The position numbers and the translations under genes are program-made. Shown here in pieces: positions 6,417-13,966 of a stretch of DNA of 22,094 bases (positions are counted from its first letter, which is position 1; every line of letters begins with the position of its first letter). Origin of the DNA: an uncultured Eubacteriales bacterium (GTDB lineage: Bacteria > Bacillota > Clostridia > Oscillospirales > Oscillospiraceae). The stretch spans positions 1 through 22,094 of the forward strand of contig CABSBF010000028.1 of NCBI GenBank assembly GCA_902475855.1, given 5' to 3'. The notes under the pieces are model-generated. The model made no database searches, was not told the DNA's origin, and saw only the letters and a program-made list of their open reading frames with translations.

Positions 6417-8012
6417 TTATACCGTTCCGGAACTGCCGCCGGGCTGCTCCGGGGGAGTGCTGCCGTCCTGCTTCTGGCTTCCGAAGCCGCCGGTGGGTGG
6501 GGGCCCCTCCGGACGCTGCCCGCCGCCCATGCCGGAAACGATTGTTCCGCTTTGCGCGCTGCTTTCCGTCTGACTGTCCTCTGTGCAGAGCGTATAGCTT
6601 TCACCGCTTGCAAGGTCGCCGGAGGAGAAGAACAGGTAGGAAGCACTGCATGCTGCGTCGGCCGTATAGAGCACGGTTCCGTCCTCCTTGCAGAGGGTGA
6701 AGGCGCTTCCTTCCTTCAGCAGGGAAGCTTGAGCGCCGGGAAAACTGCCCTGTCCGGGACGCGCTTCGCCGCCGGACTGGCCTTCCTGACCGGGGTTCCG
6801 ATCTGCCTGAGAATTGCCGCCGGGCGCCCCGCCCTGTCCGGGCTGCAAAAATCCGCCGGGCATTTCCGCGGCACCGCTGCCGCCGAAGATCACGCAGGGC
6901 TGCGCAGCCTCCAGATTCATGCCCATTCCGCTGCTGCCGCCGGCGGCCAATACCGTACCGCCGGAGACGGTGATCTTTCCGTCTGCATCCAGAGGCTCGT
7001 TATCGGCGGTGCTGCCCGTCCAAACGGTCACGGTTCCGCCGGAGATCGTCAGATCACCGTTGGAATCAAAGCCGTCGCCGGTGTCGGAACAGGCGACGAT
7101 CGTACCGCCGGAGATGTTCAGCGCAAAATCGTAACCTGTCAGATCAGAATTAGCGGCGTTGATGCAGTCGTCCGTGGACAGAATGCTGATATTTCCCGAA
7201 AGAACGTTGACGGCGGCGCCCTCCAGACCTTCATAGCAGGAGGCAACCATGATGTCGGGGCCGTCCGTTCCCTCTGCGCCGATTGTCAGCGTGCAGTCGC
7301 AGTGCAGAGCGTCATCTGCGGCAGAAATCGTAAGGCTGCCGCTTTCCACTGCGAGCGCCGCTTCTGCGTTTATCGCGTCGTTTACCGGCGCGTCGATGTT
7401 CAGTGTCAGATCCCGGATGGTGAGCGCCGCATCTCCGTCTTCCGTGGTGGAAGCTCCGGATTTGATGCCGTTTTTGCCGTTTGCCTGAAGATTCAGCGTT
7501 CCGGATCCGCAAAGCACGACGGCGGAGCCGTCCTTACACTTGATGACGGCGTTTTCTGCATCGACATTGCCGGAGCCGTCACTGTTTTTCTCCGTATCGG
7601 CCAGTGTGCTCTCTGTTCCCGCGGCGGCTTCAATGGTGACCTGCGTTCCCTTGCCACAGAGGATGGGCGCTGTGCTTTCAGAGCTCAGGTGCAGGCTGCT
7701 CAGCACCAGCCGGACGCCGGTCACACCCTTTTTCACCTTTACGCTGCCGTTGGCGCAGCTCCCGGAGAGGACATAAGTACCTGCGCCGGTGATGGTCAGA
7801 GCAGTTCCGTCCATTTCCAAATTCTCTGCGGCAGAAGCGGTGATCCCCCCGTCAGTGAAGGAAACCAGGATTTCACCGGCGTCACCGGGTGCTGTGGATT
7901 CGGCGGCGACGGATGAAGGCTCACTTGTGCTTTCAGTGCCTGCTGCCGCGGCGCAGCCTGCCAGCAGGCTCAGAAGCAGGCTCAGTGCAATGATGATTCT
8001 TGCCTTTTTCAT
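6417..8012 (-). CDS. Beta-helix carbohydrate-binding lipoprotein (DUF4353 / Cthe_2159-like)
   Basis: A 531-residue exported lipoprotein. The signal peptide ends in the lipobox LLAGC with C20 as the lipidated cysteine, followed by a Ser/Thr/Ala-rich linker to about residue 45. From about 60 to 380 there are repeating short strands and turns with SGGT steps (301-304, 325-327, 350-353) and acidic runs such as DDALHCD, DDCINAANSD and GDGFDSNGD. This matches the right-handed parallel beta-helix of the Cthe_2159-type carbohydrate-binding family, which uses calcium and binds cellulose or pectin-like polymers. Two Gly/Pro/Gln-rich stretches (about 384-427 and 497-531) flank a small domain at 428-480. 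It is the last gene of a three-gene operon; the ATG overlaps the DUF4956 stop as ATGA. The family call is by pattern; the ligand is unknown. Confidence 0.8.
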   Translation of the reverse strand: MKKARIIIALSLLLSLLAGCAAAAGTESTSEPSSVAAESTAPGDAGEILVSFTDGGITASAAENLEMDGTALTITGAGTYVLSGSCANGSVKVKKGVTGVRLVLSSLHLSSESTAPILCGKGTQVTIEAAAGTESTLADTEKNSDGSGNVDAENAVIKCKDGSAVVLCGSGTLNLQANGKNGIKSGASTTEDGDAALTIRDLTLNIDAPVNDAINAEAALAVESGSLTISAADDALHCDCTLTIGAEGTDGPDIMVASCYEGLEGAAVNVLSGNISILSTDDCINAANSDLTGYDFALNISGGTIVACSDTGDGFDSNGDLTISGGTVTVWTGSTADNEPLDADGKITVSGGTVLAAGGSSGMGMNLEAAQPCVIFGGSGAAEMPGGFLQPGQGGAPGGNSQADRNPGQEGQSGGEARPGQGSFPGAQASLLKEGSAFTLCKEDGTVLYTADAACSASYLFFSSGDLASGESYTLCTEDSQTESSAQSGTIVSGMGGGQRPEGPPPTGGFGSQKQDGSTPPEQPGGSSGTV

Positions 8013-8680
8013 AACAATTCCCCCTGCCTGTCATCTGCGGGGATGCCGCAGGAAAGCTCCAGATTCCCGTTGCGGCACCGCATCGCGTCCAGAAGCTCTT
8101 TTTCTTTGCTGTTTTCCTTCAGCCTGACCCGGTAGTGCAAGCTGTACAGGCTTCCCATATTCACGGTTTTGACACGCAATAGCCGGGAATCTGTGGTATA
8201 CTCTGTAAACAGGTCAGAAAACAGCGCGGTGTAGTCCATATTTTCCGGAATGGTCACGCGGATGTCACGCTCACTGCCCCACTTGGGCTTTGCTTGCAGC
8301 AGCAAAATGCCGCAGGTAATGAGCGCGGCCATCACTGCCAGTGCCCAGTAGCCCATGCCGTAGCACAGGCCGACGGTCATGGATAGAAAGATCGCCATGA
8401 TATCCCGGGCGGAACCCGGGGCGGAGCGGAAGCGCACCAGACTGAAAGCACCTGCAACCGCCACTCCGGCGCCAAGATTGCCGTTGACCAGCAGGATCAC
8501 AAGCTGCACCAGAAAGGGAAGAACCGTCAGTGCAGAGAACATTGTGCCGCTTTCAGTATTGATCTTTCGATAGACCAGCGCGATTCCGAGTCCCAGCCCC
8601 ACAGAGAGCAGGCAGATTCCCAGAAAGGCGGGAACCGTCACGGAGGATACATAAAGGGAAGCAAAGAGACCGTCAAGCAT
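8009..8680 (-). CDS. DUF4956 membrane protein
   Basis: A 223-residue membrane protein with about four hydrophobic segments (roughly 14-37, 47-66, 70-82 and 93-129) and a soluble C-terminal domain from about 137. The conserved-looking segment AFSLVRFRSAPGSARDIMAI (78-97) sits inside the membrane part and is typical of DUF4956 proteins, which are found beside VTC-domain proteins in Clostridia. No catalytic motif is visible. It overlaps the VTC gene by 8 bases and the lipoprotein gene by 4, so the three products are probably made in fixed proportion. By analogy with yeast VTC, where small membrane subunits carry the enzyme at the membrane, it may anchor or form a channel for the VTC protein; this is inference. 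Confidence 0.82.
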   Translation of the reverse strand: MLDGLFASLYVSSVTVPAFLGICLLSVGLGLGIALVYRKINTESGTMFSALTVLPFLVQLVILLVNGNLGAGVAVAGAFSLVRFRSAPGSARDIMAIFLSMTVGLCYGMGYWALAVMAALITCGILLLQAKPKWGSERDIRVTIPENMDYTALFSDLFTEYTTDSRLLRVKTVNMGSLYSLHYRVRLKENSKEKELLDAMRCRNGNLELSCGIPADDRQGELL

Positions 8681-9398
8681 ATTTTTTCATCTCCATTTCT
8701 TTCAGAGTTCTTTTGCAGATCGTTTCATAAGCCCTGCCGTATTTGGAAAAGGACACAGGGAAAATGCCATTTTCCGAGAGAACTTTTGCCAGCCACAGTG
8801 GTACGGCATTCAGAATTTTGATCTCCATCAGCACCTGCCCGGGACGCAGCAGCGGCTTTCCCCACGCTCCCAGCCGCAGATCCGGGCTGTCGGTGCGCCA
8901 GAGGATTTCGCGATCCAGCGTCAGCCGCAGCGGGGAGGCTGACGTACCCTGCCAGGAATCCCGCTCGTAGCTGAGAAAAACCTGCGGCGCAAGAGACGCA
9001 TAGGAGGAAAGCATCCAGTCCAGCTCCCGGAAGATCTGCCCGGAGCCGCCGGGACAGCACCGCGACAAATATATCAATGCTTCTGCATAAGGAAGGCTTA
9101 CCCGGCGCTTATAGACAATCCCCTGCGCTTTTTTCTTGATCTCCGGGAAGACCTGCGTGCGGTCGCCCGCCGGACCGTAGCTGCGAAGGCGGAGCTTCTC
9201 TTTATACTGCGGCTTTTCCAGAGAGCGGCGGATCATTCGGAAATCCGGGGTGTCATAATATAAATTGAAAATGCTGCTGTGCGGGTATGCATCCGGCACC
9301 AAATGGGCCTTCAGTATTGGCAGCAGTGCGTCCAGTTGCCGTTCGGTGAGCAGGTATTTGAGCTCCCGACGCCGGAACACAGCCTGATAATCGTCCAT
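8673..9398 (-). CDS. VTC-domain (polyphosphate polymerase domain) protein
   Basis: A 241-residue soluble protein of the VTC/CYTH tunnel-fold type. Known relatives (yeast Vtc4) make polyphosphate from ATP inside a tunnel lined by basic and acidic residues. Alternating charged strands are visible: ELKY (12-15), YYDT (47-50), KEKLRLRSYG (66-75), EIKKK (86-90), YKRR (96-99), YERD (144-147), LTLDRE (159-164), EIKI (192-195) and SFSKYGRAYE (216-225). No membrane segment is present; the following DUF4956 gene would supply one. The start at 9398 is preferred to an upstream ATG at 9428 because AAAGGGG (9406-9412) lies seven bases before it and the upstream codon lacks a site and nearly abuts the promoter. 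It is the first gene of the operon divergent from the two-component system. Polyphosphate synthesis is inferred, not proven, for bacterial members. Confidence 0.85.
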   Translation of the reverse strand: MDDYQAVFRRRELKYLLTERQLDALLPILKAHLVPDAYPHSSIFNLYYDTPDFRMIRRSLEKPQYKEKLRLRSYGPAGDRTQVFPEIKKKAQGIVYKRRVSLPYAEALIYLSRCCPGGSGQIFRELDWMLSSYASLAPQVFLSYERDSWQGTSASPLRLTLDREILWRTDSPDLRLGAWGKPLLRPGQVLMEIKILNAVPLWLAKVLSENGIFPVSFSKYGRAYETICKRTLKEMEMKKYA

Positions 9399-9430
9399 GG
9401 GAATGCCCCTTTCTTGTGCTTGTGGCATTC

Positions 9431-9451
9431 ATTATCCATATGGTTCTGAAA
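9431..9451 (-). promoter_or_regulatory. Activator-type promoter of the VTC operon
   Basis: On the minus strand GATAAT (9431-9436) is a good -10 box nine bases after the proximal TTTCAG repeat (9446-9451). The -35 position reads CAGTAT, far from consensus, as expected for a promoter that needs a bound activator. Confidence 0.6.
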
Positions 9452-9498
9452 AAATACTGAAATCCGAAACGTTTTTCTTTCAGATTACTTTCAGAACC
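9442..9498. promoter_or_regulatory. Symmetric double operator for the response regulator
   Basis: Left arm: GGTTCTGAAA (9442-9451), five bases, CTGAAA (9457-9462). Right arm: TTTCAG (9478-9483), five bases, TTTCAGAACC (9489-9498). The arms are exact inverted copies about position 9470 except for the five-base spacers. Read in the direction of each gene, each arm is a direct repeat of TTTCAG with an 11-bp period, the one-helical-turn arrangement bound by OmpR/PhoB-family dimers. Each arm sits at the -35 zone of one divergent promoter. Confidence 0.75.
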
Positions 9499-9509
9499 TG
9501 GCGTACAAT
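9489..9509 (+). promoter_or_regulatory. Activator-type promoter of the two-component operon
   Basis: TACAAT (9504-9509) lies nine bases after the proximal TTTCAG repeat (9489-9494), exactly mirroring the VTC promoter. The -35 position reads CAGATT and is weak. A second possible -10, TATGAT, is at 9512-9517. Self-activation by the response regulator is the simplest reading. Confidence 0.55.
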
Positions 9510-9542
9510 GGTATGATAGAAACAGAAAAGGAGGGAGCCTCT

Positions 9543-10217
9543 TTGAATATCCTCATTGTGGAAGATGAAACCGCCTTGGCAGAGGCGGTGGAGCATATTC
9601 TGCGCAAGGCGGGGCATACCGCCGATTGGGCGGCGGACGGGCAGACCGCACTGGATTATATCCGCATAGGTGCTTACGATCTGGTGCTTCTGGACATCAT
9701 GCTTCCCAGACTGGACGGTCTGAACGTCCTGCGGCAGATGCGAAGAGAGCAGATTCAGACTCCCGTTCTGATGCTCACTGCACGCACGACGGTTCCGGAT
9801 AAGGTGACCGGACTGAATGCCGGGGCAGACGATTACCTCACAAAGCCGTTTGACCCGGAAGAGCTTTTGGCGCGCGTCAGTGCCATGACCCGCCGGAAAG
9901 GAACGCTGGTACTGAATGAAATTACATATGCAGACCTGACTCTGGATCTGAATACCGTCACGCTGCGGTGCGGCGGCCGGGACGTGCAGCTCAGCCCAAA
10001 GGAATTTCAACTTGCCCGTCTGATGCTCTCCGAGCCGCAAATGACCTATTCCAAAGATTTGCTGATCGGAAGAGCGTGGGGACTGGATTCCGAGGCCACG
10101 GATAATAATGTAGAGGCATACATTTCCTTCCTGCGGAAAAAACTGCGGTATCTTGGCTCTGCGGTCACCATCAAAAACCTGCAAAAAATCGGCTATCGTC
10201 TGGAGGTCACGCTATGA
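9543..10217 (+). CDS. OmpR-family response regulator
   Basis: A 224-residue DNA-binding regulator. The receiver domain (1-115) has the acidic pair E7/D8, the phosphoacceptor D51 in LLDIMLP, and K101 in TKPF. The C-terminal winged helix (about 125-222) ends with the usual IKNLQKIGYRLE strand and hairpin. The start is taken as TTG at 9543: AAAAGGAGGG (9526-9535) lies seven bases before it and the protein then begins MNILIVEDE like its relatives. An in-frame ATG at 9513 falls at the predicted transcription start and has no ribosome site. The downstream kinase gene overlaps by ATGA. The symmetric operator just upstream suggests that it controls both its own operon and the divergent VTC operon. 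Confidence 0.93.
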   Translation: MNILIVEDETALAEAVEHILRKAGHTADWAADGQTALDYIRIGAYDLVLLDIMLPRLDGLNVLRQMRREQIQTPVLMLTARTTVPDKVTGLNAGADDYLTKPFDPEELLARVSAMTRRKGTLVLNEITYADLTLDLNTVTLRCGGRDVQLSPKEFQLARLMLSEPQMTYSKDLLIGRAWGLDSEATDNNVEAYISFLRKKLRYLGSAVTIKNLQKIGYRLEVTL

Positions 10218-11446
10218 GCCCCTACCGCAAGCGCTTTATACAGTTCAATATGCTGCTGATCGGCGTCGTTCTGACAATCATGGTGGCAGCCGTTGCCGTG
10301 TATATAGTGAACGATTCCTATCATGGCCTGCGTGTGACTATGGAGCAGGTGGTGGCGCCTCTGCGCGGCTTCTCTCAGCCGCCGAAGGAGAACCAGGAGC
10401 CGCCCTCTCAGCGACCGGAGCGGAGGGAACAAAGGGATATTCTCGCGGTATTTTACGAACCTGAGAGTGAAGACTACAGCGTGCTGTCGCCGACTGCTTC
10501 ATTTACCGACGAAGAGATCAAGGACATACTGGCGGCCATCGCTGCGCGGACGGAGGATTTCGGTATTCTGCATCAAAACCATGCCATCTATTACCGAAGT
10601 GGCGGAACTGCGCCATACCGGATCGCCATTGCTTCAACCAGCTACATCACCCATTCTGTAGTGAGGCTCGTGCTGGTGCTGTCGGCAATCTGGCTTTTGG
10701 CAATGCTTCTGTTCTTTGCGATCAGTGTGAAGCTTTCCTCCCTTGCCGCGAAGCCCATGGAGGAAGCTATGCAGAGGGAAAAGCAGTTTGTCGCCGATGC
10801 GTCGCATGACCTGAAAACACCACTGTCTGTCATCCTTGCCAACAATGCCATCCTGACGGAAAATCCGGACGCCACGGTAGAGAGTGTCCGGCGCTGGGTG
10901 GACAGCACACAGGAGGCGGCCAAGCGGATGCAGCTCCTGATTTCCCAGATGCTCACGCTTGCAGAGGCGGAGCGTCCGGATGCGGCGCCTTCTGCGGAAC
11001 AGACCGATCTTGCAGGAATCGCCATGAAAGCGGCACTGGAAATGGAGTCAGTGGCCTATGAGAAGCGTGTAACGCTGGAGACTGATCTTCCGGAGACATG
11101 CGGTGTTCGCGGCAGTTCGGATTATCTCCGGCGAATCGTCAGCAGTCTGCTGGAAAATGCCTTGAAATACGAACCGGAGAACGGCCGGGTTCTGCTGACG
11201 CTCTCACGGGAGAAACGGAAGGTCAGCCTTTCCGTTCGAAATTTCGGAACGTATATTTCCGAGGAGGATCTTCCCCATGTGTTCGACCGGTTTTACCGCA
11301 GCGACAGGAGCCGCCGGAATGAATCCGGCAGCTTCGGGCTCGGCCTTGCTATTGCCAGGGAAATGGCTGAGCGGCTGAATGGAGAGATCACCGCAGACAG
11401 TAGTTTAGAGGACGGCACGGTTTTCTGCGTCACATTTTGTCAGTGA
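10214..11446 (+). CDS. Sensor histidine kinase
   Basis: A 410-residue membrane sensor and partner of the preceding regulator. Transmembrane segments lie at about 13-32 and 149-171, enclosing an extracytoplasmic domain of roughly 115 residues (33-148) that is Pro/Gln/Glu-rich at 54-74; no known sensor fold is recognised. The dimerisation and phosphoacceptor helix carries H198 in DASHDLKTP. The ATPase domain has the N box at N315 (LLENALKY), HVFDRFYRSD (355-364) and the G2 box GSFGLGLAI (372-380). The ATG at 10214 overlaps the regulator stop (ATGA). The ligand is unknown; the divergent envelope operon suggests that a wall, surface or extracellular polymer signal may be sensed. Confidence 0.93.
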   Translation: MSPYRKRFIQFNMLLIGVVLTIMVAAVAVYIVNDSYHGLRVTMEQVVAPLRGFSQPPKENQEPPSQRPERREQRDILAVFYEPESEDYSVLSPTASFTDEEIKDILAAIAARTEDFGILHQNHAIYYRSGGTAPYRIAIASTSYITHSVVRLVLVLSAIWLLAMLLFFAISVKLSSLAAKPMEEAMQREKQFVADASHDLKTPLSVILANNAILTENPDATVESVRRWVDSTQEAAKRMQLLISQMLTLAEAERPDAAPSAEQTDLAGIAMKAALEMESVAYEKRVTLETDLPETCGVRGSSDYLRRIVSSLLENALKYEPENGRVLLTLSREKRKVSLSVRNFGTYISEEDLPHVFDRFYRSDRSRRNESGSFGLGLAIAREMAERLNGEITADSSLEDGTVFCVTFCQ

Positions 11447-11463
11447 AAAAACTCCGCAATAAA

Positions 11464-11496
11464 AATAGGGGTCAGGCGATGAGCCTGACCCCTATT
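11464..11496 (-). terminator. Terminator of the feo operon (shared 14-bp hairpin)
   Basis: A perfect 14-bp stem (11464-11477 with 11483-11496) has a five-base loop. On the minus strand it is followed by TTTTATTG, giving a good intrinsic terminator 12 bases after the small Cys-rich gene. On the plus strand no T-run follows, so it may only weakly stop the kinase transcript that converges on it. Confidence 0.8.
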
Positions 11497-11508
11497 AAAC
11501 TAAAAGCA

Positions 11509-11646
11509 CTATTTTTGACGTTTATCGCAGTGCGCGGCGCAGTTTGCGCAGCAGCCGCAGCAGCCGTGCTTTTTACGCCCGCGGAGCAGCACACAGACCA
11601 GCCACACGATGATCGGCAGCAGAAGAAGAACATCCAGCCAACCCAT
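11509..11646 (-). CDS. FeoB-associated Cys-rich membrane protein (45 aa)
   Basis: A 45-residue protein starting MGWLDVLLLLPIIVWLV, with one transmembrane helix (about 4-21), a short basic stretch (RGRKKH), then a cysteine cluster CCGCCANCAAHC and the tail DKRQK. This is the layout of the small FeoB-associated Cys-rich membrane proteins found after feoB in Firmicutes. It begins 12 bases from the feoB stop, and its ribosome site GAGG (11656-11659) overlaps that stop, so co-translation is likely. The six clustered Cys plus His could bind iron or another metal on the cytoplasmic face and help ferrous-iron transport through FeoB. That role is inferred from the neighbour and the cluster. Confidence 0.85.
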   Translation of the reverse strand: MGWLDVLLLLPIIVWLVCVLLRGRKKHGCCGCCANCAAHCDKRQK

Positions 11647-11657
11647 ATGGATCTACC

Positions 11658-13664
11658 TCAGACGAAGAGCCGCAGAAGCTGATACAAAACGGCGGCAACG
11701 CCCCATGCAACAAGGCACTGCAAGACAGATACCAACGCGCCGCGGAACTTTCCGCCAAGCTCCCGGCCGATGGCCGAGATAGCTGCGACACAGGGAGTGT
11801 AGAGCAGAGTAAAGGTGAGGAAGCTGACTGCGGAGATCGTGGTGAACATGGCAGGCAGGGTAGCTGACAGCGCGTCCACGCCGCGGCCGGTGAGAATGCC
11901 GAGTGTGCTGACCACGGCTTCCTTTGCCGTAAAGCCGGTGATGAGCGCGGTGGAGATCCGCCAGTCCTCGAAGCCGAGGGGACGGAAGATCGGGGAGAGG
12001 AATTTGCCGATGGCGGCCAACAGGCTGTAGGAGCTGTCCGTTACGAAGTTGAGGCGTGCATCAAAGGATTCAAGGAACCAGATGACCAGCGTTGCCACAA
12101 AAATGACCGTGAACGCGCGCTGCAAAAAATCCTTTGCCTTATCCCACAGCAGCATTGCAACGCTCTTTGCCGAGGGCAGGCGGTAGTTCGGCAGCTCCAT
12201 GACAAAGGGAACAGGGTTGCCACGGAATGCGGTCTTGTTGAACACGAGTGCCGCGAGAATACCGATGAGAATGCCGCCACAGTAGAGCAGCACCATGGCC
12301 AGCGCTGCATAATCCGGGAAAAATGCGGCGGAAAAGACAGCGTAGATCGGTATTTTGGCCGAGCAGCTCATATAGGGAGTGAGCAGGATGGTCATACGGC
12401 GGTCGCGCGCGGAGGGCAGGGTGCGGGTTGCCATAACCGCAGGAACGGTGCAGCCGAAGCCGATGAGCATGGGCACAAAGCTGCGGCCGGAGAGACCGAG
12501 CTTTCGCAGCAGCTTGTCCATTACGAAGGCGACGCGCGCCATATAGCCGGTGTCCTCCAGAATGGAGAGGAAGAAGAACATGACGACAATGATGGGAAGG
12601 AAGCTCACAACGCTTCCCACGCCGGCAAAAATGCCGTCGATTATCAGGCTGTGTACGACGGGGTTAATACCGTAAGCGGTCAAGCCTGCATCCACAAGGC
12701 TGCTCAGCTTGCCGATGCCCAGCGCCAGAAGATCCTGTAGTGCCGCACCGACCACATCAAAGGTCAGCCAGAAGATCAGCAGCATCACGCCGATGAAAAT
12801 GGGAATGGCGAAATACTTGTGCGTCAGGACGCGGTCAAAGCGCACGCTGCGCAGATGCTCCTTGCTTTCGTGACATTTTACGACGGTTTTTGCACAGAGC
12901 CGTTCAATATAATCGTAGCGCATGGAAGCAATGGCTGCGTTACGGTCGAGCTTGCCCTCATCCTCCATTTCAACGATACTGTGCTCCATCATTTCCAGCT
13001 CGTTCTGGTTCAGCTCCAGACGCTGGATGATATCCTCGTCTCCCTCGATGATTTTGGTTGCGGCGAAGCGGCGGGCAATCCCGGCAGCCTGCGCGTGATC
13101 TTCGATCAGATGGGAAACGGCGTGGATGCAGCGGTGTACAGGGCCTTCATCGCAGAAATCCACACGCTTCGGCAGACGGTGCTCCTTGACGGTCTGCACT
13201 GCTACCCGGATCAGCTCGTCGATGCCGTCGTTTTTGGCGGCGGAGATGGGAACGGCGTCAATGCCAAGCTCCTCGCTCATAGCGGAGACATTGATGGTGC
13301 CGCCGTTGCCGCGGACCTCATCCATCATGTTGAGCGCCAGCACCATAGGAATCTTCAGCTCCAGAAGCTGAAGCGTCAGGTAGAGATTGCGCTCTATATT
13401 GGTAGCATCGACGATGTTGATAATGCCATCCGGTTTTTCATTCAGAATGAAATCACGCGTGACGATCTCCTCTCCCGTGTAGGGACGCAGGGAGTAGATT
13501 CCGGGAAGATCGACAACCGAGCAGCCTTTCATGCCGCGCAGCTCACCGGATTTGCTGTCTACGGTGACACCGGGGAAGTTGCCCACGTGCTGATTGGAGC
13601 CGGTGAGCTGGTTGAACAGCGTTGTTTTGCCGCAGTTTTGATTTCCAACCAGTGCAAAGACCAT
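11658..13664 (-). CDS. feoB: Ferrous iron transporter FeoB
   Basis: A 668-residue membrane transporter for Fe(II). The N-terminal G domain shows G1 GNQNCGKTT (7-15), the switch segment GVTVDSK (32-38), G3 DLPG (52-55), G4 NMMD (112-115) and G5 SAAK (141-144). A helical spacer (about 165-270) precedes the polytopic membrane domain from about 285, containing the two gate-like repeats with conserved cysteines, including PMLIGFGCTVPAVMATRTL and TPYMSCSAKIPIY. The ATG at 13664 overlaps the feoA stop by one base and follows GGAGG. It lacks an extra C-terminal domain; the separate 45-residue Cys-rich gene follows. This is a standard anaerobic iron-uptake system. Confidence 0.97.
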   Translation of the reverse strand: MVFALVGNQNCGKTTLFNQLTGSNQHVGNFPGVTVDSKSGELRGMKGCSVVDLPGIYSLRPYTGEEIVTRDFILNEKPDGIINIVDATNIERNLYLTLQLLELKIPMVLALNMMDEVRGNGGTINVSAMSEELGIDAVPISAAKNDGIDELIRVAVQTVKEHRLPKRVDFCDEGPVHRCIHAVSHLIEDHAQAAGIARRFAATKIIEGDEDIIQRLELNQNELEMMEHSIVEMEDEGKLDRNAAIASMRYDYIERLCAKTVVKCHESKEHLRSVRFDRVLTHKYFAIPIFIGVMLLIFWLTFDVVGAALQDLLALGIGKLSSLVDAGLTAYGINPVVHSLIIDGIFAGVGSVVSFLPIIVVMFFFLSILEDTGYMARVAFVMDKLLRKLGLSGRSFVPMLIGFGCTVPAVMATRTLPSARDRRMTILLTPYMSCSAKIPIYAVFSAAFFPDYAALAMVLLYCGGILIGILAALVFNKTAFRGNPVPFVMELPNYRLPSAKSVAMLLWDKAKDFLQRAFTVIFVATLVIWFLESFDARLNFVTDSSYSLLAAIGKFLSPIFRPLGFEDWRISTALITGFTAKEAVVSTLGILTGRGVDALSATLPAMFTTISAVSFLTFTLLYTPCVAAISAIGRELGGKFRGALVSVLQCLVAWGVAAVLYQLLRLFV

Positions 13665-13897
13665 CAGCCGTTCACCTCCGGGAGAATTTCAATTTTCGCG
13701 GCGTCATCCAGACGCAGCGTCAGTTCATACCCACGCAGACGGATCTCCATGGGATCGCCCATAGGTGCGATCTTTTGCACCGTGACTTTGGTGTTGGGAA
13801 TCAGACCCATATCCAGCAGACGGCAGCGCAGCACACCCTCGCCGCCAACGGCAGTGATGACGCCGCTTTTACCGACGCCCAGTTCTCGCAATGTCAT
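13664..13897 (-). CDS. feoA: Ferrous iron transport protein FeoA
   Basis: A 77-residue cytoplasmic SH3-like protein that partners FeoB. LRELGVGKSGVITAVGG is followed by LRCRLLDMGLIPNTKVTV and the strand MEIRLRGYELTLRLDDA, all typical of FeoA. The start at 13897 is chosen because GAGGTGG lies just upstream (GAGG at 13905-13908) and relatives begin MTLRELG; an earlier in-frame ATG at 13942 overlaps the -10 box. First gene of the feoA-feoB-Cys-rich operon, directly behind its own promoter. Confidence 0.93.
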   Translation of the reverse strand: MTLRELGVGKSGVITAVGGEGVLRCRLLDMGLIPNTKVTVQKIAPMGDPMEIRLRGYELTLRLDDAAKIEILPEVNG

Positions 13898-13926
13898 AAG
13901 CCCACCTCGAAGTTGGCATAGAATAG

Positions 13927-13936
13927 TTTTCGAAAA
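13927..13936. promoter_or_regulatory. TTTTCGAAAA palindrome at the feo start site
   Basis: A perfect 10-bp palindrome centred near the predicted transcription start of feoA, a position suited to a repressor. It is not a Fur or DtxR consensus site; short AT-rich palindromes also occur by chance. Confidence 0.25.
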
Positions 13937-13937
13937 A

Positions 13938-13966
13938 ATCATACCACGCTATCTGCACTCCGTCAA
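13938..13966 (-). promoter_or_regulatory. Sigma-A promoter of the feo operon
   Basis: On the minus strand TTGACG (13961-13966) and TATGAT (13938-13943) are 17 bases apart, directly beyond the T-run of the ABC operon terminator. The leader is about 34 bases. Confidence 0.8.

Noticed and set aside
6411..7916. 501-codon open frame on the plus strand
   Set aside because: It is antisense to the beta-helix lipoprotein gene; no ribosome site, signal peptide or domain is seen, while the opposite strand has a lipobox and operon overlaps.
9513..9542. Upstream ATG for the response regulator
   Set aside because: It lies at the predicted transcription start without a ribosome site; TTG at 9543 has a strong one and gives the normal N-terminus.
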